NCBI GenBank assembly: GCA_903821255.1
Contig: CAIJKT010000184.1
Location: 1-5,732 of the forward strand
Direction of reading: 5' to 3'
Length of the DNA stretch: 5,732 nucleotides
Origin: an uncultured Lentisphaeria bacterium
GTDB taxonomy: Bacteria; Verrucomicrobiota; Lentisphaeria; Victivallales; Victivallaceae
Below, one piece after another: positions 1 to 5,732 of this stretch (position 1 is its first letter; every line of letters starts with the position of its first letter). The notes below the pieces were generated by a model that saw only the letters and a list, made by a program, of their open reading frames with translations, made no database searches and was not told the DNA's origin. A program made the translations under genes and the position numbers.

Positions 1-1
1 G

Positions 2-1309
2 ATGTGCGCATTAGAGGTTCTCAGCTCGAAAGAAGTAGAACTGGTATTGCTGGATATGATTATGCCGAACATGTCCGGTTCCGAATTACTGCGGCAGATA
101 GTTCAGGATTACCCGGATGTCCCGGTTATCATGGTTACCGGCGTCAACAGCCTTGACAGCGCGGTGGAGTGCATGCGGCTGGGCGCAATTGACTATCTGC
201 TGAAACCGGTTGATCCAGACCGGCTGATCGCCCAGGTCAAGAATACCATCGAACTGCGGAAACTGAAGCGGGAAAATTATCTGCTGCAGAAACATTTACT
301 GCTGGAGGAACCCGCTGACCGTCCGGAAGCCTTTGCCAGAATCAACACCCAGAACAAATATATGCTCGCGCTGTTCCAGTACTGCAAAGCCATTGCCGGG
401 AGCCGTCAGCCGGTGCTGATCACCGGGGAAACCGGCGTCGGCAAGGAACTTTTCGCCCAGGCGCTGCACAAACTTTCAGGCTGTTCAGGGGAACTGGTTA
501 CAGTCAACATCGCCGGCCTGGACGACAACATTCTGTCAGACACGCTCTTCGGTCACCGGAAAGGCGCTTTCACCGGCGCGCTGAATAACCGGCCGGGGAT
601 GATCGAAAAAGCTAATGACGGCACTTTATTCATCGATGAAATCGGCGATCTGAATATTGCATCGCAGGTGAAATTGCTGCGCCTGCTGCAGGAAAGAGAA
701 TATTCCCCGCTGGGTTCGGATACTGCCAGAGTTTCGACTGCCAGAGTCATCCTGGCAACGCACCGCGATCTGGGCGCACTGCAGCGGGACGAAAAATTCA
801 GGAAAGATCTTTACTACCGGATATCGACTCATCATATCAGCATTCCGCCGCTGCGGGACAGAAAAGATGATATTCCGCTGCTGTTGAATTTCATGATCGA
901 ACAAATTTCAGGCGAGCTGAATAAGAAGTCACCGCAATATCCGTCTGAACTGCTCACGCTGCTGAAAGCCTATCATTTCCCCGGCAACATCCGCGAACTT
1001 GAAGCCATGGTGTATGATGCCATCAGCAGTCATAAATCCAAAATGCTTTCAACCAAGGTATTTATCGAACATATTTCGCGAAACTCCAGGAACAGCCATT
1101 TAAGTGACGAAGTTCAAAAAAGTCAGCAGGATCTGGGTAACTGCTTCTCCGGACTGTCAGCGTTGCCCACCATCAAGGAATCGGTTAAAACTCTTATCCA
1201 GGAAGCTTTGAAGCGGTCTGAAAACAATCAGAGCATTGCCGCCAGGATGCTGGGAATCACACCTCAGGCGCTCAGCGCCCGGCTCAAGAACAACGGCGAT
1301 CAAACTTAA
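2..1309 (+). CDS. NtrC-family sigma-54-dependent response regulator (5' end cut off by window)
   Basis: This is a cytoplasmic transcription activator that, when phosphorylated, uses ATP hydrolysis to open sigma-54 RNA polymerase promoters. Numbering is from the first visible codon. The partial receiver domain (about 1-85) shows the phospho-acceptor D18 in LVLLDMIMP, the switch T46 and the conserved K68 in LLKP. The paired acidic residues that should precede D18 by about 40 residues are missing, so the ATG at base 2 is internal and roughly 35 residues lie outside the window. The AAA+ domain (about 120-345) has Walker A GETGVGKE (142-149), the sigma-54 contact loop GAFTGA (188-193), Walker B GTLFIDEIG (207-215), FRKDLYYR (266-273) with the expected arginine-finger residues, and sensor II GNIREL (328-333). 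A linker leads to a Fis-type helix-turn-helix (about 395-430; SIAARMLGIT). All motifs needed for activation are intact. The gene is followed after 23 bases by the REC-Hpt gene, so the two are probably one operon. The exact subfamily and target promoters cannot be named. Confidence 0.95.
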   Translation: MCALEVLSSKEVELVLLDMIMPNMSGSELLRQIVQDYPDVPVIMVTGVNSLDSAVECMRLGAIDYLLKPVDPDRLIAQVKNTIELRKLKRENYLLQKHLLLEEPADRPEAFARINTQNKYMLALFQYCKAIAGSRQPVLITGETGVGKELFAQALHKLSGCSGELVTVNIAGLDDNILSDTLFGHRKGAFTGALNNRPGMIEKANDGTLFIDEIGDLNIASQVKLLRLLQEREYSPLGSDTARVSTARVILATHRDLGALQRDEKFRKDLYYRISTHHISIPPLRDRKDDIPLLLNFMIEQISGELNKKSPQYPSELLTLLKAYHFPGNIRELEAMVYDAISSHKSKMLSTKVFIEHISRNSRNSHLSDEVQKSQQDLGNCFSGLSALPTIKESVKTLIQEALKRSENNQSIAARMLGITPQALSARLKNNGDQT

Positions 1310-1332
1310 AATATGTCAGGGAACATGGATTT

Positions 1333-2238
1333 ATGAAAAAAGATCTGACTAAAACATCGGATTTCGATGCATATGAACTGCAGCGCAGACTGGAGGAACA
1401 ACTGACAACGACCGAATTCAAGCCCGCCGCAGCAACGCCGGTGCCCGATTCGGAGCATATCTATGAACCTGTCAGCCAAACAGACATCAGCCCAATCAGA
1501 ATTCTAGTGGCGGATGACAATACCGTTGACCGCAGAGTGGCAAAATCCATCCTTCATAAACTCGGCTACCACGCGGATTTCGTTTCCAATGGCAAAGAAG
1601 CAGTCAGTATCATGGAGGAAAAACATTATGATATGGTGCTGATGGATTGCGTAATGCCGGTCATGGACGGTTTTGAAGCTACTGCCATCATCCGTAATCC
1701 GGGATCGCCGGTGCTCGACCATCAGGTCCCGGTTATTGCCATGACCGCAGGTTTTATCGAAGGCCATGAGGCTAAATACATCAATGCCGGCATGAACGAT
1801 TACATTGCCAAGCCGATCTCGCTGCCGAAGCTGGCGGCGACCGTAAGTAAACTGGTCATATTGCACCCCGGCAACGGCAATATTGCGGCGGCAGAAGCCG
1901 GAACCGCCGTCTTTGACCGGCGTGAACTGGCGGAACGCCTCCTGAACGATGAAACCATGCTGCATGACGTCATAAGCGATTTTCTGCAAAATCTGCCCAA
2001 ACAGCTGGAAGACTTGAAAGCCTCCATTGGAACTCCAATCCTGGCTCACATCATTAAAGATTCTGCAATGGCGATAGGCGCCAATGAACTTTTTCCGCTG
2101 GCCATGAAAATCGAGACCGCCGCCAAAAACCGCGATCTGGGAGAAGCCGCCAGACTGATGCCGCAGCTTGAAGAAGCCGCAGCCCGCTTAATTGCACTGT
2201 TGAAAAGCGAAATGCAGAAACATGACGTAAAAGGCTGA
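1333..2238 (+). CDS. Response regulator receiver protein with C-terminal Hpt-like domain (phosphorelay protein)
   Basis: Predicted cytoplasmic protein of 301 residues that would accept and pass on phosphoryl groups in a multistep phosphorelay. Residues 1-54 match no domain I recognise and look charged and then flexible (PAAATPVP). A complete receiver domain spans about 55-175: acidic pair D61-D62 in LVADDN, phospho-acceptor D105 in LMDCVMPVMDG, T138 in AMTAG, and K160 in AKPIS. Residues about 194-290 are helical and align with Hpt domains. The segment AHIIKDSAMAIGA (238-250) fits the usual AHxLKGxAxxxGA pattern, with H239 as the phospho-accepting histidine and K242 kept, but D243 replaces the usual glycine. 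There is no HisKA, HATPase or membrane segment. The arrangement resembles the tail of a hybrid kinase encoded as a separate protein. The ATG at 1333 has an AGGGA Shine-Dalgarno sequence at 1318-1322, 10 bases upstream. It follows the NtrC-type gene closely, which suggests that the two share one signalling pathway. Receiver assignment is certain; Hpt function is likely. Confidence 0.92.
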   Translation: MKKDLTKTSDFDAYELQRRLEEQLTTTEFKPAAATPVPDSEHIYEPVSQTDISPIRILVADDNTVDRRVAKSILHKLGYHADFVSNGKEAVSIMEEKHYDMVLMDCVMPVMDGFEATAIIRNPGSPVLDHQVPVIAMTAGFIEGHEAKYINAGMNDYIAKPISLPKLAATVSKLVILHPGNGNIAAAEAGTAVFDRRELAERLLNDETMLHDVISDFLQNLPKQLEDLKASIGTPILAHIIKDSAMAIGANELFPLAMKIETAAKNRDLGEAARLMPQLEEAAARLIALLKSEMQKHDVKG

Positions 2239-2535
2239 GCAGCAGGCGCATTATTACAGGATGAATGGATTAACCCGCGGATCGGAGGTCAGCAACGCCC
2301 GCGGCGGCGCCAGTCATCCCGGGTGTGTACTTCCGCCATTATTAAAACGGAATAAATCCGGTAGTTTTGCTGCTGCTTTTTCCAGCATATCCTTGTCATC
2401 CCGCAATTATTGTTGTTCCGGCGGACATATACTATTTCTCCTCTCCGTTTTTTCAATACAGCCTGACCATTAAATCTCATTCGTCCGGGATGAACAACTC
2501 CGATTATTCCGCCGCCTTGCGGCAAATGCTTCCAT
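2239..2535. other. Intergenic region between convergent genes, no convincing gene
   Basis: These 297 bases separate the stop of the REC-Hpt gene from the stop of the aminotransferase gene. No intrinsic terminator with a U-run is seen after either gene. The first part (about 2270-2325) is GC-rich and has CCGCGG twice; the rest is AT-richer. On the minus strand a strong Shine-Dalgarno-like GGAGAGGAG (2446-2438) precedes ATG 2428, but that frame encodes only MSAGTTIIAG before a stop at 2396. A second minus frame, shifted relative to it, reads MLEKAAAKLPDLFRF and onward from 2388 to a stop at 2314 and looks protein-like. Longer open frames also cross the region on both strands, but their composition is unconvincing. 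It may be a decayed gene fragment, a small-peptide locus or plain spacer. Confidence 0.6.
2508..2526 (-). terminator. Possible terminator hairpin after the aminotransferase gene
   Basis: GCCGC-AAG-GCGGC (2523 down to 2511 on the minus strand) forms a perfect five-base-pair GC stem with a three-base loop. Two G-U pairs and one A-U pair extend it. It starts about ten bases after the aminotransferase stop codon. No U-run follows, so it is not a classical intrinsic terminator. It could stabilise the mRNA end or act in both directions between the convergent operons. Confidence 0.3.
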
Positions 2536-3861
2536 TTAAGATTTTTTGGGTGATAATGCCCAGTTCCCGGAGTTTTTCAGTTTGGCGTCATCTCCGGTCA
2601 ACAACTCTTTATAATTATCTGTCACTAATCTGAACTTCTCCACATACATGTCAATCTCGCCGGGCCTGAATTTCTTAAACCATGGAATGTAGAAAGTATG
2701 CTCCTGTATATTATCCGCAACCGGGAAGTTCTCACTTCTGCCGGAAAAGTTAGTCGCTTTTCCGCTTCCATATACATCCGTGGCATAAAATAGTCGATGA
2801 TCAGCAAGCGCCGCATTACATCCCGGATTACATATGCCGACGCCTTCGGCCTGCAATGCTTCACAAAAGCGTTTGACTGATAATCCTTCGAGTTCTTCGG
2901 GGTGATAAATCCCATGCGGACAATACCATCCGCCCATCGTGCAATTGGAATTTTTCGCCGGACGATGAGCTCTAATTCCCTTTGAGCCTTCAAGTCTGTC
3001 CCAAAAATAATTCATCGCCTTATCGACTTCCTCCATTTGTGCGGGAAAACACTTCAGCATCTCAATGCCGACGACACTTGACATCTGATGCATCCGATAT
3101 TTATAACCGCCAATCGGAATTCCGGCTTCCGCCTTCAACTTCGGAATGGTCAATTCGCTTTGCCGTTCATAATGAGCAAAAAGAATTGCTCTTTCATAAC
3201 ATTCACGATCATTAGTAATAAATATTCCGGCTTCGCCGATCGCAAATGATTTGGCGCTCATAAGAGAAAATCCCGCGGCATCGCCAAATGTTCCGACCAG
3301 TTTACCCTTGTACAGAGAGCCGTACGCATGTGAAACATCTTCAATGACTTTCAAATTGTGCTTTTTAGCAATTGCCATGATCCTGTCCATATCCGCCGGA
3401 TGTCCCAGATAATGAACCACCATGATCGCTTTAGTTTTAGGCGTTATGCGATGTTCTATATCATCCGGGTCGATACATAAAGTTACCGGATCAATATCCG
3501 CAAAAATGACGGAGGCTCCCAAAGTCAATGCCTGTACACAACTTGCCCAATAAGTAATATTGGGACAGATCATTTCATCACCAGCACCAAGTCCTACTGC
3601 ATACATCGCGGCCTGCAAAGATGCGGTTCCCGAAGAGTGGCCAATTGCATATTTTACATCATACCATTTGGCGAATCCGGATTCGAACTCCTTCGTCAAA
3701 TCAATTCCGGACATTTTGACTTCTCGCAATACTTTGATTACGCCATTTTCCATTTCCTGATTAATGATTGGCCAGAAAAACATATCACTGCCGGTATTGA
3801 ACATGTTCCCGCGATCCAAACTGGGTAGTTTTTCATCTATGCTTAATGCTAACTTATTCAT
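2536..3861 (-). CDS. DegT/DnrJ/EryC1/StrS-family PLP-dependent aminotransferase
   Basis: Predicted cytoplasmic fold-type I PLP enzyme of 441 residues. Most family members transfer an amino group from glutamate or glutamine to a keto sugar or keto cyclitol; some are dehydratases. Visible landmarks are SSGTASL (76-82, phosphate-binding turn), VIEDVSHAYGS (172-182) with D175 for the pyridine nitrogen and H178 over the ring, FGDAAGFSL (192-200), and the Schiff-base lysine K204 in MSAKSFAIGEAG. GYKYRMHQMSSVVG (252-265) corresponds to the family GYNYRM segment. The early Trp-Pro (30-31) resembles the start of the scyllo-inosose aminotransferase and AHBA-synthase branch, which hints at a cyclic keto substrate but does not prove it. 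PNITYWASC (100-108) is unusual in carrying W105. The protein is somewhat longer than the roughly 370-400 residues usual for the family, with short tails at both ends. The ATG at 3861 has an AAGGA site (3871-3867) five bases upstream. The M55 peptidase gene ends 50 bases upstream on the same strand, so this is probably the last gene of that operon. The retained lysine argues for an aminotransferase and against a dehydratase. The substrate is unknown. Confidence 0.93.
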   Translation of the reverse strand: MNKLALSIDEKLPSLDRGNMFNTGSDMFFWPIINQEMENGVIKVLREVKMSGIDLTKEFESGFAKWYDVKYAIGHSSGTASLQAAMYAVGLGAGDEMICPNITYWASCVQALTLGASVIFADIDPVTLCIDPDDIEHRITPKTKAIMVVHYLGHPADMDRIMAIAKKHNLKVIEDVSHAYGSLYKGKLVGTFGDAAGFSLMSAKSFAIGEAGIFITNDRECYERAILFAHYERQSELTIPKLKAEAGIPIGGYKYRMHQMSSVVGIEMLKCFPAQMEEVDKAMNYFWDRLEGSKGIRAHRPAKNSNCTMGGWYCPHGIYHPEELEGLSVKRFCEALQAEGVGICNPGCNAALADHRLFYATDVYGSGKATNFSGRSENFPVADNIQEHTFYIPWFKKFRPGEIDMYVEKFRLVTDNYKELLTGDDAKLKNSGNWALSPKKS

Positions 3862-3911
3862 CTTAATCCTTGGAATTATAGTTTATTGGTTTTATCATTA
3901 ACGGCTTCTCT

Positions 3912-4727
3912 TTATTCCATATTCATTAATTCTGCAATACTGCTTGAGTGTTCAGCGCTATTTGTATGTGCAAGCTTGTTTCTGACTAGGCAAGCGCGAT
4001 ATTCAGTGATCTTGCGATATGGCGGCAGGAGTTTCGGATAATGAAAAGAATCAGGAGATTGCTTCAATTTAGTTATGGCTTTTAAGGCGTCCGCTTTAAT
4101 CATTTCACATGATCGCAATGGAGCAAGATGTTCTGCGCTGAGTTTTGCATTTTCATATTCTTCCGCCGTACATTCACGATGCCAGTTGTCAGGCAGCAAT
4201 CCCTTCTTGACGGATACAGTTATTACTCCAGGAGTTAAAGCTTCCGCTTCCGCCGCTAGCTCTTTTTCGCCGCAGGCGAGAATAGTCGGAATGCCTAATT
4301 CCATGGCGCAAAGCGCTAACATGCCGTATTCGCCAACAGATAAATTATTTATGCGGCAGTCAATTACATCCGTCCAGCCGGTATGTGACATGTGAGAGTA
4401 TGGAGTTCCGGCTTTTGCATGTTGTCCAACAAATGCAAGCGCGGAATATGTTTTATCCAATCCCCATGGCCAAACTTTTTCGTATCTTCCCCGGCTCAAT
4501 ATTGCTCTTTTATCCAATAATTCCGGGTCTATGCCGCCGCAGCCATGTCCGTCTACAACTACAACTTCGGCAACTCCGCCCAAAAAAAATCCGTCTATTG
4601 CTGCATTTACTTCGGCAGTAAGCAAACGCTGCCCTTTTTCGTAATTCCGTCCATCGGGATAGACCCAGTCTTTGAAATTCAAAATACCGGCACATCCCTC
4701 CATATCTGTCATAATCATTATTTTCAT
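3912..4727 (-). CDS. M55-family metallopeptidase (D-aminopeptidase DppA-like)
   Basis: Zinc hydrolase related to Bacillus DppA, which releases N-terminal D-amino acids from peptides such as D-Ala-D-Ala. Counting from ATG 4727 (271 residues, close to DppA length), the expected metal ligands are present: D8 and E10 in MTDMEG, H61 in DGHG, H103 in GQHAKAGTP and E133 in VGEYG. The catalytic histidine is H115 in SHMSHTG. Their order and spacing follow DppA closely, so the enzyme should be active. No signal peptide is seen, so it is probably cytoplasmic. Two starts are possible. ATG 4766 directly follows the amidohydrolase stop codon (TAGATG) and adds 13 polar residues with only a weak ribosome site. 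ATG 4727 gives MKIMIMTDMEG, matching the usual family N-terminus, and has a GGGA upstream; I prefer it. The gene lies between the amidohydrolase and aminotransferase genes, which suggests that it acts on a pathway intermediate and not on general peptides. Actual substrates of DppA homologues outside Bacillus are poorly known, so the D-aminopeptidase name is by family only. Confidence 0.92.
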   Translation of the reverse strand: MKIMIMTDMEGCAGILNFKDWVYPDGRNYEKGQRLLTAEVNAAIDGFFLGGVAEVVVVDGHGCGGIDPELLDKRAILSRGRYEKVWPWGLDKTYSALAFVGQHAKAGTPYSHMSHTGWTDVIDCRINNLSVGEYGMLALCAMELGIPTILACGEKELAAEAEALTPGVITVSVKKGLLPDNWHRECTAEEYENAKLSAEHLAPLRSCEMIKADALKAITKLKQSPDSFHYPKLLPPYRKITEYRACLVRNKLAHTNSAEHSSSIAELMNME

Positions 4728-4733
4728 AATTAT

Positions 4734-4741
4734 CTTTTCCC
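4734..4741 (-). promoter_or_regulatory. Ribosome binding site favouring the inner start of the M55 gene
   Basis: GGGAAAAG on the minus strand (4741 down to 4734) sits upstream of ATG 4727. The GGGA core is 10 bases from that ATG, which is acceptable though not ideal. The outer ATG at 4766 has only a weak GA-rich stretch before it and would depend on coupling to the stop codon of the preceding gene. Confidence 0.45.
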
Positions 4742-4766
4742 GGTTTTCCGGTTTGTGCCGCTTCAT

Positions 4767-5645
4767 CTATATCTCAAGCAATCTTTCCGCATTGCCATGA
4801 TAGATATTTTCCAGAACCGGCAATGGCAGATCAAGCGAGTTAATTAGTTCCTGATGCGCGTTGCTGAAATGATCTCGCGAGTACAAAATGCGTTCCTGGA
4901 ATTCCAGGATGAATTTTCTGGCATGACTCAAATCGCGGCTCAATGCTAAGCGTCCGGACCCGGCCGATATATCACAGTAAAGGTTGAGATATTTTCGCAA
5001 AAGTTCAGATATTCTGCCGTTTTCGACAACTTTCGCATTTTCCGGCGGATAGTCTTCTTTCAGGCAATATTCATCGTCAGATATATGTATCCAGAATCCC
5101 GGCGCATGTCCGAGAAAAACAGTCTCCGGGCAGGCCTGCAGAACGCGTTCCAGTGTATCAATCGTACCGCCAAACCACTCGCCCCACGGTTTGTCACAGG
5201 TGCGCTGGCGGTCATACTGCATGTGAAGCACCACCGGCATTTTCAGTTCGCCGGCCAGACGGAACATTCGCAGCGCATCCGGATTGTCATACATCATGCG
5301 GCATTTCACTTCTCCGCAGATTTTTGCGCCATAGATACTATTGGCGGCTTTCAGTCTGGCACATGCATTCGGGAGTCTTGGATCCGGAGCATAACCAAGG
5401 ATAAAGCGTTCCGGAGCTCGTTCCACATAAGAGATACAGCGTTCAAAAGGAACAGGTCCGCCGGACGGATTGGCAAACAGTTTTGCCGGAGTAGCCTCAT
5501 TGTAATAAGCCAAATATTCGTGTTCGGCGGTTTCCCAGTTCAGCAGCCATGTCCGGCTGATGCCGCACTGGTCCATGTTCGTTAGAAATCTATCCAGATT
5601 ATGTCCAAGCCAGTCAGGATGGTTATGTGCATCAATAATTTTCAT
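4767..5645 (-). CDS. Amidohydrolase family protein (Amidohydro_2, TIM-barrel metal hydrolase)
   Basis: Predicted cytoplasmic TIM-barrel enzyme of 292 residues in the Amidohydro_2 group (relatives include ACMS decarboxylase and dicarboxylate-type lactonases). These use a divalent metal to hydrolyse lactones or amides or to decarboxylate small acids. The strand-1 metal motif DAHNH gives H7 and H9. Further expected residues are H141 (VVLHM), H180 (FLGHAPGFW) and D258 (LYSRDHF, at the place of the usual FGSD). The C-terminus closes with the common GNAERLL motif. Length and motif order are normal for the family, and there is no signal peptide. ATG 5645 gives MKIIDAHNH, the standard family start, although no clear Shine-Dalgarno sequence precedes it, only an A-rich stretch. 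Its TAG stop abuts a possible ATG of the M55 gene, so the two are very likely co-transcribed. The exact reaction cannot be assigned. Confidence 0.92.
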   Translation of the reverse strand: MKIIDAHNHPDWLGHNLDRFLTNMDQCGISRTWLLNWETAEHEYLAYYNEATPAKLFANPSGGPVPFERCISYVERAPERFILGYAPDPRLPNACARLKAANSIYGAKICGEVKCRMMYDNPDALRMFRLAGELKMPVVLHMQYDRQRTCDKPWGEWFGGTIDTLERVLQACPETVFLGHAPGFWIHISDDEYCLKEDYPPENAKVVENGRISELLRKYLNLYCDISAGSGRLALSRDLSHARKFILEFQERILYSRDHFSNAHQELINSLDLPLPVLENIYHGNAERLLEI

Positions 5646-5732
5646 TTTTTATCTATTTTTAAAGTTTAGGAGTTGTTAAAAAATAAATGAGCCTTTTTAA
5701 TCCTCTTTTTGCGGTAGAATTGCATAGTTCCA
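5646..5732. other. AT-rich upstream region of the amidohydrolase operon, possible edge of another gene
   Basis: This is the leader in front of the minus-strand block, very AT-rich near the start codon. No convincing -35/-10 pair or sigma-54 site was found. Two partial coding readings are possible. On the plus strand, ATG 5687 opens a frame (MSLFNPLFAVELHSS) that runs off the window, with AGGAG at 5668-5672, 14 bases upstream. On the minus strand, a frame ending NYAILPQKED reaches a TAA at 5699-5697, which could be the tail of an upstream operon gene. The stretch is too short to choose. Confidence 0.3.

Noticed and set aside
1504..2049. 181-codon minus-strand open frame opposite the REC-Hpt gene
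   Set aside because: It lies antisense to a clear receiver domain and is rich in residues expected from an antisense reading; there is no sign of a real protein.
2348..2360. Small hairpin CGGA-TTTAT-TCCG followed by TTTT on the minus strand as an intrinsic terminator
   Set aside because: The stem is only four base pairs and lies about 175 bases after the aminotransferase stop; too weak to call.
2314..2403. Repeated TCATCCCG (2314 and 2396) as a repeat array or CRISPR
   Set aside because: Only two 8-base direct copies plus one inverted copy at 2485 are present, with irregular spacing; this is close to what chance gives in 300 bases.
2261..2525. Open frames of 70-88 codons on both strands in the convergent spacer
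   Set aside because: They overlap each other on opposite strands, lack a well-spaced ribosome site, run into or start in low-quality sequence and have no recognisable domain.
2625..2993. 122-codon minus-strand open frame inside the aminotransferase gene
   Set aside because: It overlaps a gene with clear family motifs in another frame and has no domain signature; it is a shadow of that gene.
3875..3880. Perfect TATAAT on the minus strand just upstream of the aminotransferase
   Set aside because: It lies only four bases before the Shine-Dalgarno sequence, so transcription would start inside the ribosome site, and no good -35 is found 16-18 bases upstream. It is probably chance in an AT-rich gap.
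5646..5732. Sigma-54 promoter in front of the amidohydrolase that would link the two operons
   Set aside because: No GG-N10-GC pattern with the expected flanks was found; a GG and GC pair near the right edge has the wrong spacing.

Overview
The window looks like a piece of a Gram-negative bacterial chromosome of moderate GC content. It holds five protein genes in two convergent blocks, and no RNA genes, insertion sequences or CRISPR arrays were seen. The sigma-54 activator shows that the host uses RpoN. The neighbouring set of an Amidohydro_2 enzyme, an M55 peptidase and a DegT-type aminotransferase is a combination I associate with the Planctomycetes-Verrucomicrobia-Lentisphaerae group, perhaps Lentisphaerota/Victivallales. 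That assignment is inference from gene content only and is weak.

Left block, plus strand (2-2238): a signalling operon. The first gene is an NtrC-type response regulator cut by the window edge, so the front of its receiver domain is missing. Its AAA+ sigma-54 activation domain and Fis-type DNA-binding domain are complete. After a 23-base gap comes a protein with a receiver domain and a C-terminal Hpt-like domain but no kinase domain. Together they look like the downstream part of a multistep phosphorelay that ends in sigma-54-dependent transcription. The sensor kinase is not in view and may lie upstream.

Middle (2239-2535): about 300 bases between the converging gene ends. They contain one GC-rich hairpin and some short coding-like fragments, but no convincing gene.

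Right block, minus strand (5645 down to 2536): three genes in the order amidohydrolase, M55 D-aminopeptidase (DppA family), DegT/DnrJ/EryC1/StrS aminotransferase. Gaps are 0-50 bases, so they are probably co-transcribed. All three keep their family's catalytic residues. Two metal hydrolases plus a PLP aminotransferase suggest processing of a small amide, amino sugar, cyclitol or D-amino-acid compound, but the substrate cannot be read from the sequence. The last 87 bases (5646-5732) are AT-rich and hold the leader of this block and possibly the edge of another gene.

Nothing in the sequence shows that the left-hand regulator controls the right-hand block. No convincing sigma-54 promoter (GG-N10-GC) was found in front of the amidohydrolase, though this was only a visual search.
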